A DNA stretch of 64,000 bases, taken from positions 9,436,383 through 9,500,382 of the forward strand of contig QXEO01000548.1 of assembly GCA_007115705.1 (NCBI GenBank). Reading direction: 5' to 3'. The DNA is from Dactylis glomerata (lineage: Eukaryota; Streptophyta; Magnoliopsida; Poales; Poaceae). Below the pieces are notes generated by a model. It was not told where the DNA came from, searched no databases, and was given only the letters and a program-made list of their open reading frames with translations. The position numbers and the translations under genes are program-made. This document shows positions 11,425 to 23,300 of this stretch, in pieces (the stretch's first letter is position 1; each line of letters begins with the position of its first letter).

Positions 11425-12231
11425 AAAGGTTTCTTATGCGGGATTGGTAGGGTTAGAGTTTAGTTTGGGCGAGAAAGACAAAAGCATTTTTGAGCAACAA
11501 GTTTTCGGAGTGGTTACTACATGTTGCCGAATGGCATATGAGCAACACACCTCAAAACAAATCAATCATTCGAACACACAAGGGACTAAGTGCACACAGT
11601 AATCGTGAGGTAATGGTAGCTTAATCAAAATCAGTAAGCCTTTCCTATAATTCCTATTGGTTTGGGTTGCCGAGTCTTCATCATTTCTGATCACCATGAT
11701 TTGATCTTGAAGTCTTTATCTTGAAGAGTGGCCTCCTGTCAGAAGGTTTCTGGGAAGTTTGAATATTTGTCTCTCTTTTGATGGGAGCAGTCATGGTTGA
11801 CATCAGAGGTTGACGCCTTGAAAAATATTGAGTCCCTAATCTTTTCATCCAAAAGTCCTTCGATCTTAGGTCGGTATATCGTCCATAGTATATATTTGAA
11901 GTAGATGCGAAATAAAGTGAACCAAATCTTTGAAAAGACTTTGTACTTAAAGAGGTAAATAAATTCTTTGTCAAAAATCTCTTGGGAGTATAAGTTGAGA
12001 GTGTAAGATATTTGGAGTGAATAAGATGGGAGTATAAGTTGGGCTTTGGGTACCAAAGCAAATAAATTTCTCTTGTAGAAATAAGTTTTTGTCAACAAAT
12101 CCCTTTCTTAGTTAACGACCATACTAACTAAGGTCTCCTAAGGTCATGATAGTCCTGATATCAAACTGGTGATATCAGAGATATCATTTTCTAACGACCA
12201 TGCTAACTAGGGTTTCCTAGAGTCAGCCTAG
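11425..12231 (-). other. LARD 5' leader
   Basis: This is the stretch between the primer site and the zinc-knuckle ORF. Two overlapping open frames of about 120 codons (11681-12098) are rich in Phe, Tyr, Lys and Ser, lack domains and overlap each other, so they are probably chance frames. A short phrase about a gatatcag palindrome near 12160-12190 and a repeated TAACGACCAT(A/G)CTAACTA at 12114 and 12193 are the only visible structures. Confidence 0.4.
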
Positions 12232-12243
12232 GCTCTGATACCA
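12232..12243 (-). promoter_or_regulatory. Primer binding site of the LARD (initiator tRNA-Met)
   Basis: On the minus strand this reads TGGTATCAGAGC, the standard complement of the plant initiator tRNA-Met 3' end, three bases after the LTR end. It fixes the orientation of the element. Confidence 0.92.
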
Positions 12244-12246
12244 ACC

Positions 12247-15200
12247 TGTAACACCCTCGAATTTATAACAAATTCGAAGTGCCCGTTATGTAATCCATCA
12301 CAATCCCAGAATCATTGTTGTGATTCACATAACGTAGTTGATATCATAGTCACAGCCATTACTAATAAATAAAAGGGATTACATAGGTGATCGTACAGAC
12401 CAAACCTTACAATACATCAATATGCAGCGGAATAACACTTTGGGTCCATATTGTCAAGCTTGAACCGCACAGGCAGAGCCGACAGTAGGAAACGAGCCTA
12501 ATTCGCAACGTCGTCAACGAATTCTTCCTTCTTGATTTTTCTCCTTCAAGTCTGGCCAAGTTAATAGCCAGGGACAGAGCCATGAGTACATTGCATGCAC
12601 TCGCAAACCATCTTATAAATAAATGAATAGAGAATGCATAGTTCATATAGTGGTCTAAGCTCTAGGTTCATTTGCATAAAGCAGACTTTCCTTTCAAAGA
12701 TCTTTTATTTAAAATGGTAAGAAAACATTTAGCTCTTTATAAATCTCTAGATGGAATCCCCCAAATGTCAATTCTTTGGTTCACCAAGTCACCTCCGTAG
12801 TCATCGAAATTCATTGTCAAGTCACCTTTCTCAATCATTTTCAAAGTAAAACCTGATAACGGCCAAGCACAACCAATCCAACCGTCCATGACCGCGGACG
12901 CGGCTATTCGAATAGTTTTACACTCTGCAGAGGTTGTACACTTTACCCACACCATCCGGCTACTCATCGTGTGGGCAACTTCCCTGCATAACGACATATG
13001 CCACGACAAGCAGCCGACCATTAATGTTTCACCTGCCCGCCTTAGCATAAACACTACCGCCTAGAGTTGTACCCCTCAAAACCGGAGTCCAAGAAGCTGT
13101 CCGGAGTGTGCAAAGTTCCCAGCCGCTTGTCCCACCGGAATGCCACTAACCGAGGTAGAGTCCTACACCCGGTAGTCCATTTTCAATGAGGGCTCTTCGG
13201 CTTGTACCCCAACCACCTGAAAAGGAGGACCAGGCGAGCCTAGGCCGTAGCCACAGGGTGCCCTGGAAGAGGAGTCCCTGGTCGGACTTCCATTTATAGT
13301 GGGTAGGGTCTACACTAAGGAGAAACAAACTACTCCACTAAGCCCCATCCCATACCAGGGTAATGTGGTCGCACTGTATAGTTGGTCCAGTATGGTACTT
13401 CACACATTTACCATTTTTGTCAAACCTTCATGTCACCTTCACCATGTCACCATTTTGTAAATAGTTTTCAAAGTCACCCTTGGGTAAGGTTGCCCATCTC
13501 CAAGGTTTGTATTTCAAAATCATCCTTGGGCAAGGTTGCCCCTTTCCAAGGTTTTCATTTTCAAAATCTTCATGATCTCCATTGGGGTTCCCACCTAGTC
13601 ATTTTCCATGAATGCCTTCAGCTCAAGCATGATCCTCATGAGGGCACAAGGGTCTAGGTAGGTATATTGGATAGGCTTAGCTTGATGCTCTACTTAGCAT
13701 CCACTAAGAAAAGGGTTTCTCAAAGGTAGGCTAAGCTTGATGCACTTGATGTCATCCACAAAAAAGAGTTGGATGCACTTGCTAAGAAAGACATCACTAC
13801 TCATTTGCAACTTGGTAACAATTATTTTAGCATGCACTTTTATTTAAAAGCAAGTAAACATGCATTATAAAATTGGGTAATGGTATGATCAAAAGATGGC
13901 TTGCCTGGCTTGGCAATGTCATAGGCTTCTTCATCTTCATCTCGGGTTGGGTAGTCTCCATCACCATTGCTTGGTTGACTTCGGGATCCATTCTCCTTAC
14001 TCTCGTTATCGTCTAATTGTAGGAAAGTAAATAAGCATACAATCACCACACAATTCACAAACAACACATACTCACTATAATAAGGATACTTGGGTAAGAG
14101 AAATGATCTAGGAAGTCTATGGAGAGTGGTTTCGACGATAATTGAGTTCCGATGGATGAGATGATTGAGTTGTTGTATCTAAGTAGGGTTTATTTATTTT
14201 GGATTATGAAAATATCTCCTGCAAGTTCGCTTGACCAAGGTCAATTCTTACAGATATGCAATCTAAAATGTGGTTTATACTAATGGATGTAGAAAATTTC
14301 TATTTATAAAACATTTGCCTACTATCCCTAAGTTAAGATTTCCTATTTAACCACATAAGACACTTAGCATTTCCATTAAAAGGTTTTAATTTGCAAACTA
14401 ATGTTACCAACAGATAGATAACACTAAATGTGAATTTTGAAAGTTGGATTCATATTTTTTTGAATTTTATTTGATTTGTTATGAATTTTGCAAGGTTGCA
14501 TAACTGCAAGTTTGCTATTTTTACCCAATTAAAAATATAAGTCTAAATGGGTTGAAAACACCGCCATTGGCTAGATCATGTTCTAAGCTTTCCAACGGCA
14601 TATTATTTGCTAGATTTGAACGCCTAGAACTCTGGGAATCTTGAATTCAAAATCAGGTCAGATTCAAATTTTCTAAACTCCTTTCTCTATTTTTTTTCTA
14701 ATTACTCTGGTAATCGGGCCGCGCGTGGGACGACTAACGGGCCAGGGCAGACCGAACTGGGCCGGCCCACAGCGTGTCCGGTGCGCGGGAGGAAGAAGAA
14801 AAAAAACTTGAGCTGACCGGTGGGGCCCGCTACTTAAAACGAAGGGGTATCGGGGGCTTCTTCCCCGGCCCGACCGGATACACAGCGAGCAAGCTACTGG
14901 GAGGGCGACGGCGACGGGGAGGCTCACCGGCGGCGATGGGGAGCGGCGGCGAGGGTGCAGGGCGGCGCCGGAAGTCATTCTCGGCCGCCTCCTGCAGGCT
15001 CTGCGTCGGGGGAGGCTCAGGACTGCTGGGAACGCGCGGTGCTCTGCGGAGCGGTCGAGGTCACCGAGCTCGACCTAGGGCACGGGAGAGAGGGAGATGT
15101 TGTCTAGGGAGGTGCTGGGGATGGGGTGAGTCTTTTCAGGGAAGAATGGCGGATTTTTATAGACAGGAGAGGGAGCACCGGCGGTGTCCAATGGCGGCCA

Positions 15201-16729
15201 GCACACCGTGCGTGTCGGCCGTGGGAGGGGCAAGGCGTGGTTCTGGCGTGGGCGGCGGGTTACTGCGTGCTGTGGCTTGCTGCTGGCGCGATGGGAGGGG
15301 TCGAGATGGTCTGGTTCAGAGGGGGACATGGAAGGGGTCCGGTGGTTTCTCTCCTTTTCTTCCAGGTCTCACGGCCGGTGTTTGGGCAGGGGAGACAGGG
15401 GGGACGACAAGGAGAGTCAAGGGTACTGCTTGGAGGTCAGGGACTAGGGCTAGGGCTGCCAACCACTGTTGCAAACAGTTGTTTCGATTTTGTTTGATTC
15501 CTGCCCACAATGTGTTCGACGAAATGCCCGCAAGAAGTAAAAATTCGAATTTTCGAAATTTTCAAATTGGGTTGGTCATTATATTGGATAAGGACTCCAA
15601 ACATATTTTAGTTATGAAGAAATATGATGTTTTGCAAAAATCTTATTTCAATTTTGAAGTATGGTCTCTGTTTCAGATTCAAACTTTGGCGGATGTTTGA
15701 GTTAGGTTAGAATTTGAATTTTGGTTTGAAGTTTGTTAGTCCAGCAAGAATGTAGGTTGGTCTTGCTCAACCAACTGACCACACACTCAATTGATTTACA
15801 GATTGCTTATTTTAAGTGTCCAAAGTAGGGTAGTCAATAACATTTTCTAGATCAAACTTTTCTTCTCTTTTCTTTATTTTTCTTGCTTCTGGTTCTTTTG
15901 ATCTTTGTGGTTCTTCTCTAATGCTTCCGTTGGTTAAGTTTGAATTAACTAAACATTGCACAACAAATTAAAACCCACATGAAATCATAAAACAACATGT
16001 ATTTAAAATACTATGTATGCATGCAATAATAGATAAAAAGTTTTATCTTGGCCCAAAAGTGTTGGTTTTCTTGGAGATGAGATGGAGTTGGGAAATGTGT
16101 TTGTTTGGTCTAGAGGTGAGTTGTGGTGTCATTTAAATTTTGAATTTCAAATGGTACGTGTAACAGATTCAAACTTTGGCAGAATATTAAATAGAGTTCC
16201 AAGTTGATTTTTGTTTCAAACTTTATTGTATTTGATTCTTTGTAGCTTGTTCTTAGTTGTGGTGGAGAGATGCCTGATGGTATAGTTCAAATATTTCTTA
16301 ATATATAAGGGCAAAGTAGTGGAATCAGTAAAAAAAAATTAGATCACTACTTTCTCTTTTCTTACTTAGGTTTTTGTGTTGCGGTTTATGTTCTTGATTC
16401 CTTTCTATTTGTTTGTGATTGCTTGACTTAATTTTGGTTTGGCCATTGACCCAAATGGGTTTAGCATGTAACCATACACAAAATTTAATAGTTAGAAAAC
16501 TATTTCAATTTAACAAAAATCTTTATTTAAAACTTTGGGCTCAAAGGATTTGTTTTAAAACCCTTCTCATACTCTTTTTATTTGAAGCATGGGAGCAAAT
16601 GCTCAAATTCACAAGTTTTAAAAGACAAGAAATTAATCTTGTATTCAAAATAAAAGTTTTTGTTGTCTCCAAATTTGGTATTTTAATAAATCTATCTATT
16701 TCTATTTCTCAAAAATTTGGGTTGTTACA
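12247..16729 (-). repeat. 5' LTR of the LARD (4,483 bp)
   Basis: This is the promoter-bearing LTR in the element's orientation. It is nearly identical to 5479-9963, including the GC-rich block (14,720-15,470). Differences are scattered single bases and short homopolymer changes, for example the A/T run near 16,330 against 9,566. Confidence 0.9.
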
Positions 16730-17605
16730 GAACTTCATAGATGATGGAAGATTGACCTATGAGTGGCGTGGTTTTCGTCCCGAAGAAGGTTTCTCCACGC
16801 TATGAATAGCGTTGATTTTCTATCATTTTATGTAATAACAAACATAATTTGTTGAATACTTAGGATCTATTTTTGTCCATTTGCTTCGGTTGTGTATGCA
16901 CGCATTAATGAGTATACTTTGCTCTATTATTTGTCCACTTGCTTTGGTTGTGTATGCACAAATTTTTTTAACAATCGTTTCCGTTTGCCGGACTTGTCGT
17001 AGGTAGGAGATCACAAGATTTCTCTACCGCGGCAGGACGCCCTGCCTCCCCCTGCTGCCTGGAGCGGAGCTGGCCCAGGGTCGCACGCCAGGGCACCGAT
17101 CCTTTTTCCCCATTCACGCTCGCTTGGGCGCAGAGTAGGTCTGGGGTGGGGCGTGACGATCGCCCGGAACCTCGCTCGCTCGAGCGCCCGTCGCTCGATC
17201 GATAGCGCCAGGCACGGAGCAGGTGTGGCGTCCAGCCAAACCCCGGCCAAGTATTGATTTAAAAAAAAGGGGGACGTACACTGCAATTACTCTACGCAGT
17301 ACACGCCGGACCCAAATCAAAAAAAGAGACAAACAATTCTTTGGCTTCACCAAGTTTCCTGCCTTGACACACGTTTCCGCCGTTTTTCTGCCGTGATAGT
17401 TTGTATCCGATATTCGACATCGTGCATTGTGTCCGATGCCATCAACTTCTGCCGCGACACGGATTCGGTCAGTTTCTCTGCCGCGGTGTTAACGAAAAAC
17501 AAAGTCTTCATGCACACAATGCTGAAGCATGTCTGAATAGAAAGAATATGGTTCTAACAATAATTGCAAATCTCGGTAATGAAAAATGATGTCCCATATA
17601 TTGGA
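16730..17605. other. Spacer between the Ulp1-like and FAR1-like genes
   Basis: The first bases repeat the LARD target site, and the next stretch continues the 3' UTR of the Ulp1-like gene. Around 16873-16963 a 28-base phrase (TTGCTT(C)GGTTGTGTATGCAC) occurs twice, about 63 bp apart. A GC-rich patch lies at 17020-17240. Variants of CTGCCGCG recur at 17025, 17390, 17450 and 17480. No gene is seen. This is the intergenic gap between two convergent genes. Confidence 0.5.
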
Positions 17606-17710
17606 CTACTTTCTTCCGGCACCACAATGCTGAAGCAAGTCTTGTACGCTTCTTCCTGCACCATAATGATGAAGAAAGTCTTGTACTATTCTTCCTGCAC
17701 AACATTGCTG
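17606..17710 (-). repeat. Three short tandem repeats at the 3' end of the FAR1-like gene
   Basis: A unit of about 37 bp (CTTCTTCCTGCACCA(T/C)AATG(A/C)TGAAG followed by AAGTCTTGTAC) occurs two and a half times. It overlaps the presumed last exon and 3' end of the FAR1-like pseudogene. It may be replication slippage in the 3' UTR. Confidence 0.55.
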
Positions 17711-19308
17711 CTGCAAATAATAACATAGGTAACTGTTAGTGAATCAGAAGGTTAATAAAAACAATCAAGACAACACATAATAATACGTACTTGTACAATC
17801 TGTATTTCTTGTTGCGTTTATTGTGTCCTTGCTCTTTGTATTTACCGCACTGGATTTTGATCTCATCGAAAGAAAGTGGCCTACCATTTCTGGACACAGG
17901 TTGGTTCACATCTATATTTCTGGCACCTTTGATTGATACTTCAATAGGATCTTGAACTGCAACTACGTTGCCTTCACTATCCTCTACATATTCAATTGCA
18001 CATGTACTGAAATCAGAATTTTTCTTACTCTGATTTTCGGGTAGCAGATCATACTCATGGCTCTTCGCTATCACGTCCTTCAAACTTTCCTGTAACTGAT
18101 TCCACAAGTCTGGGTACTTGCATGCCGCATGCATAGCTTCTGATGATAGCACACTTAGTTCGCTAAACTTCATTCTTTCCGCTGCCCCTATCCAACCAAA
18201 TCCCAAAAGATTGCTTGTGCGCCTAGCAGGCAGTGCCAACCTTGCATCTCTGGTGAACCGAAGAAGAACAAAATACTTTGGTATCTCACAAATATGCAGC
18301 TCCTTGAGTACATGGAATATGTGCTTGCAAGGTAGACCTTTTTGAACCATTCTTCTGCAGCTGCACCTTATAGTTTCAGCAGAATTTTTCGGTGTATACT
18401 CCACCCAAAAATGGCTGTTCGGGTTACCCTTCCAGGACAATACAAACTGCTCTGACATGTCTCCAATATATCTTTCTGCAATCTTCATGCCGCCAACTTT
18501 TTTAAGATCTTCTTGCAACCTATAGAAGTTTGCCGGAGTGAAGACGCGACCAACAGCTACCTCTAGTTCCCTGGAGCTAGTAACTGGCATCGGTACAGTC
18601 TGCGAGGCTATACAGTCATCTCTCGCCTCATTCTCACAGATACGAACAACGGCGTTCTCATAGTGCAAAATCATATCCACCACGGTCATTTCACCGTCTA
18701 GGTGGAGGTGAAGGCAGGAGTTCAGACTTTCACTCCTCTGGTTGCTTTTCATGCCAAGCCAAAACCCATCTGTTTAGATAAGCAGCAGCCCACAGTCTCC
18801 TCTTCTTATACATCCACTTCAACCAAGTAACTGTTTTTTTCCGACTGCCATCTTTTCGCAAACGCACGCCATCTCTCCTCAAATGTGGCAACGGACGTGC
18901 TGTAGTACAGAAGAGGTCGGAACTGGCTCAAGGACTTGTCACTGAGATGAATCTTCATATATTTTTTTATATGGAATGTGCATATACGGTGCCACACATC
19001 TGGCAGGACTTCACGAATTGCCCTGATCATCGCAGCGTCGGCATCCGTGATTACACTCTTTGGCATCTTCTGACAGATTACCCTCAAAAAAGTACGCAGC
19101 AGCCACTTATATGTCTCTTCGGTCTCGTCCGAAACTATGGCACAACCAAAAATAGTAGTCTTCTGGTGATTGTTAAGACCAACAAAAGGTACGAACAGCA
19201 TACCATAGATAGTCATCTTGTACGTGCTGTCAAATACAACCACATCCCTAGAGTCCTCATAGTCCTACCGAGACTGGGAGTCACACCAGAACATTCTATT
19301 CAGATATC
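17686..19308 (-). pseudogene. FAR1/FHY3-like MULE transposase, C-terminal half (broken)
   Basis: This is the downstream half of a FAR1-related gene whose N-terminal half lies at 32863-33921, beyond the CACTA insertion. It carries the MULE transposase core: Asp in VVFDSTYK, Asp in VITDADAAM, a CTFHI motif and Glu in FEERWRAF. The SWIM zinc finger follows (CSCRRMVQKGLPCKHIFHVL), then a degraded CCHC-like tail. FAR1-family proteins are transposase-derived transcription factors or active transposases. Damage on this side: an in-frame TAG at 19265-19267, a frameshift at an A7 run (18834-18840 on the plus strand) and a second frameshift near 18755, just before MKSNQRSES. The last exon is uncertain: the frame runs to 17736 unspliced, or a GT at 17789 may splice to a short exon near 17710 ending at 17686. 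Confidence 0.85.
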
Positions 19309-19326
19309 CACTACTAGGAAAAACCT

Positions 19327-19605
19327 CATCCGTGGCGTACAGAATTTGCCTATCCATGGCGTACTTCTGTACGCCACGGGTAAGACGCCACTGGTACAGG
19401 TCTACCCGTGGCGTACAGCCTGTACGCCACGGCTAACTCACCCACCAGTGGCGTACAGGTCTGTACGCCACGGGTGTGTTTTGTATTCGTGGCGTACAAG
19501 CGTGTACGCCTCGGGTGTATCTCGCAGCAGTGGCGTATGGGCATGTACGCCACTGATGTGTACGCCACTGATCCGCTTTTTCTGTACGCCACGGCTGCGT
19601 TTTTT
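19327..19605. repeat. Left subterminal repeat array of CACTA 1
   Basis: At least five hairpin-forming pairs are present, each a GTGGCGTACA (or one-base variant) followed within a few bases by TGTACGCCAC or TGTACGCCTC. In CACTA elements such subterminal motifs are the binding sites of the TNPA/TNP1-type protein. The array ends in a poly-A stretch near 19610. Confidence 0.85.
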
Positions 19606-19874
19606 CGAAAAAAAAAATTATAGTGATTTACTGGTATATAGCAGATGAGATATAATAGTATATATAACAGTATATTTATTACAGACATATAGCAGTATAT
19701 ATACAAAATAATATAGAAAGTCATTTCCATCATATTAGAAGTATCGACCGAAGTCACATTAGTACAACTTGCCAAATATCATATTATTACATAAATACTA
19801 CAAGTCTTCATGCATGCATCGAGCTAACTAGTTAGGCATGCATACATATCACCGCCGGCGGTGCCGGTAGTCAT

Positions 19875-20126
19875 CTAAACTACCATCACATACACAATGA
19901 GCAAGAACATAAGCAAGACGGAGGTAACAATGAACCATGTCTTCATCCTACTCCGTCCCTCTCTCCCTCACCGATAGTTATTGTACCTAACTTCTGCCTC
20001 CTCTCTAGTGTTGAATCCTTTGTAGTTGTTGCTCTTGAACTTGTTGACTTGCTTGAAACAATCGTCCCACTTGTCGTAGACCCCTGGAACCCTACCCTCG
20101 AACACGGCGTACCACCTCGTCGTCAT
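19875..20126 (-). pseudogene. Small RNase H1 N-terminal-domain ORF with C-terminal membrane segment (one stop)
   Basis: This frame of 83 codons starts at 20126 and is interrupted by an in-frame TGA at codon 53 (19968-19970). The first 52 residues match the RNase H1 N-terminal/viroplasmin domain (Pfam Cauli_VI type), with the signature WYAVFEGRVPGVYDKWDDC, then NNYKGFNTREEAE. This domain binds RNA/DNA hybrids or double-stranded RNA in RNase H1. After the stop, the same frame continues with a basic GREGRSRMK stretch and about 20 hydrophobic residues, then TAG. The layout matches an intact ORF at 37719-37955 in CACTA 2, which supports the view that the stop is secondary. In the element it is the last gene, downstream of the TNP1-like gene. 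Its role in transposition is unknown. Confidence 0.7.
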
Positions 20127-20372
20127 CTTTAAACCAAAAACATCAGAAAAGATTTAATAGATGATAATATGCAAGACATAACATTAATTAGTCACCGAAA
20201 ACAAAAAAGGCTAAAGCATACATGCAAGAATGTACACAAGCATATACAAAAGGTATATATCGAGAACAAGCTAGCTAGAGTTTGGTACACATGTTCATGA
20301 AAAGTAATAACATTATGCGACAACATTTTTTATCCATCACGATTACAACAAGTCACAAATATATCTATTGCT

Positions 20373-23300
20373 TCATTTTTTGCTCTTCGGTTTCGGCGGG
20401 AAGGGGCGGATGCCCTGTAGCGTGTTGAAGGGCCTGCCATCGCCCTGCATCTCTAAGCGTGCTTCTATCTCCGTGTTGGTTGGTGGGATAGGGCCGTAGT
20501 AGAACACCCCTTCTCTACTGCAGACATCTCTGTGGATTATCTGCGCGATCTTCTGCTGGATGCAGTAGATCTCAAGGCGGACATCTGCATCAGGCGCGTT
20601 CGCAAAGTCTTTGCGCCAGTCCTGAAGACTACTCGGCAACAGAAGCTGATGTTGATCCCGTACAAACTCCCGCATATGATGGATGACATAGTAGCCGTCC
20701 CTTGAACTATTTGACGGCTGCTTGAGGCATGGGAAGGTCGTGTTGTGCTTGAAGATCAGCTGGCCTCGCCTGACTACTTCTTTCTTGATGGGGCCAACTT
20801 TCTCGACGAAGCCGTTGATGGCATCATCTAGAACTGCCTTGATGAATGTGTAGTCCTTCTTCTTGTCAGCACTCCCCGAGTCAAGATACATGGCATATGA
20901 GTCTTGCGGGTATAGTATGATGAGGACGCAGTATGTGCTTCTGCGGAAAACAATTCCAGGTGTGTTATGCATGCAAAAGGATTGACGGAAATCTAAGAAA
21001 GCACGTTCTGACGGCAAGCGAATGACATACTCGAAAAAGTACGGCACAAGAAATATCTTCTTCTCCTTATTCGCCACCATGAAGTCCGTAATGTAGTTCG
21101 TCACTATTTGACGGGTGCCTTCGGTCTGCAAGTATATGTCTTTCATGTAGTAGGGGTCGAGTATCGCGAGCTTCGGAGTGTTCTCTTGCATGAGCTGGTG
21201 CGACATACTCAGCGCAACTAGGCGGACCAAGGTTGGGTCAAGGCGGCGGCGGTGGAACATCTCAAAGATATCATCAAATCTCAAGAAGAACACATCACCG
21301 GGGGATCTGTCGACGAAGCCCAATCTCTTTGGCACTCTGACATAGAAAACCGGGTATGTGGGAGATGTCATTGAGAGAAGATGCGTCTCCCATGTGAGTA
21401 CGCCATCATGTAGGCTCCTCATATCCCTTGTTAAGGTCTTGAGAGCTTCCGGCGGTAGGATCGGTTCGCCCGCCACGTGATACTCCCTCCATCCCTTGAT
21501 CGGTATGTTGTCCTGACTCTGGATCTCCTTCACGGGCTTGCCGGCTGCGGGAGGCATAGGCTGGCTGCTGGACACACCTTTATCCTTCTTCTTAGCTCTT
21601 TTCCGCGGCTTCCCAGGGCGAGAGACAACTTCTGCGCAAGCCTTATCGATCAGCCCATGGAGTGTATTCGGGGTGATAATTTTTTCCGCCGCAGTTTGAG
21701 TATCGGGGGCGACATCCTCTGGCATTTCTTGAGACAGGAAGCTCAGACGACGCTTGGAGACATTACTTTTCTCCGGGAGCTGTTGATCAGGGAAGCAGCC
21801 GTGGGGAATATCCACTTCAAATGGTCCATCGAAGTCAGCGATGAAGGCATCGATAGGATCCATATTGTTCTGTGCCTCGGGCTCTATAGGATCATCCGCT
21901 GCAGGATCATCCGCTATAGGAGATGGCGCCACTGGCGGCATAGTGCCCTTTCCCTGGCTTGGCGCCGATCCAACCGGCTCTGCCAACTTCAGTGAGGTCT
22001 TCTGTGAGGTGCTGGTGCTGCCTATGATAGGGTTGCTTGGCGGCGCCGATCTGACCGGCGGTTCTGAGTTGCTGGCGGTCCCTGGGTGGTCTAGCCGAAT
22101 CATTTCTTTCGGCCATAGCATCATATAACCCAAGCTTCCTCCTAGGTCCACCTCACTCTCAGCTCCGGGTGGTTGCATAGGAGGGTCTACTTCTTCATAA
22201 CCCGGCAACACCCGAACAATGGAAATCCTGTAGGCATTGTGGGGCATTGGCTGGCCGTGGAAGTTGCGCTCGAGTGGTTGAATGATATTTGCTTTCGCGA
22301 CCTCATGTAATTCCTCGTTAATAATCAAGAGGAGGGTGCATCCCACTTCGTTCTCCTGCGGAGACATGTGTAGGGCGTCAGAAAACGGATGCAAGCTAAT
22401 GAAAAAGTTACTTGCTAAGGATTGCGACGCTTATATACCATTATGGCGTCGAGTTCGGCTAAAGTCGAAGGGCCACGAACGGGCGTGCAAGCGACGGAGG
22501 GGCTGCTATGAGGCGCGATGCAGGACGGTGACTCATCATCCCTAGTACCAGCACTAGGGTTGGAGGCCGCCTGCGGAGACTCCACGACTCGTGCGTTCTT
22601 CTGGACCTGGTCCGAGATGTTGAGCGAGCTGCTCCCGGTAAAGCTGGCCAGCGGGCTAGGCCCGATTTTGCCTCCATCAACCCATTCCGTGTAGGCGGTA
22701 AGCAGGTGGGGCAGGAGTGCCGCGACAGTCTTTGTCACCGCATCATTGATCATCTCGGGCATCTTAGCCAACTGAGACTTGACATCTGTATCCTCCTGCT
22801 GCTTCCTCTTCGCTCGGTCCTCCTTGCTCTCGGGAAAATATAGACTAGGTCTGCGACCTAGTCCTTCACCAACAATACGGCCACGGTGCGGCGGTTGCAA
22901 CACCGGCCTTTCCATCACCTTGTTCATGGCCCTGTGAAAAGGGTTATCCCACGGGGCCTTCGACGACGACCCCTGGGATGACGTGCATTGAGAAGCAAGT
23001 GTTTCTTCTTTCTGCAGACGGGAAAGAAGAACCATATATTAGGAAAATTACTACCGGAATTTGTCAGAAGTGAGGATAAGATAAGCTGGTAAACTCCTTA
23101 CCAGATATTCTTCCTCAAGTTTCTTCACCTTATCGGTCGTGACAAGCAACCCGGATTTCGGGTCTATATGGTATCTTGACCTGATAAATTTCTTGGCCTT
23201 CTCATCGGTGAACTTGTTCCACGGGTTCGGCTTGCCCTCACGTTCTAGGGCCTCGTCCTCTTTCTTCCAAACTGGCTCCTTTCTGGTGTACCCCCGGCTT

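Larger units (their letters stand above)
5479..16729 (-). mobile_element. LARD-type gypsy-like retrotransposon, complete, minus orientation
   Basis: This is a complete element of 11.25 kb bounded by two nearly identical LTRs of 4,485 and 4,483 bp that start TGTAACA and end TGTTACA (either strand). A perfect 5-bp target duplication GAACT lies at 5474-5478 and 16730-16734. In the element's own direction the order is LTR (16729-12247), primer site complementary to initiator tRNA-Met, a 2.28-kb interior, a purine-rich PPT and the second LTR (9963-5479). The interior has no protease, reverse transcriptase, RNase H or integrase, so replication must depend on another element. Very long LTRs with a short non-pol interior define LARDs such as barley Sukkula. 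The LTR termini, tRNA-Met primer and PPT fit the chromovirus (Tekay-like) group. The LTRs differ at only a low percentage of positions by eye, so insertion is recent. Confidence 0.92.

Noticed and set aside
11681..12098. Two overlapping ORFs in the LARD leader
   Set aside because: Phe/Tyr/Lys-rich, mutually overlapping, no family; more likely the untranslated leader.
19327..19605. A CRISPR-like array of regularly repeated palindromes
   Set aside because: The genome is plant nuclear, spacing is irregular, and the repeats are the subterminal motifs of a CACTA transposon next to its terminus.
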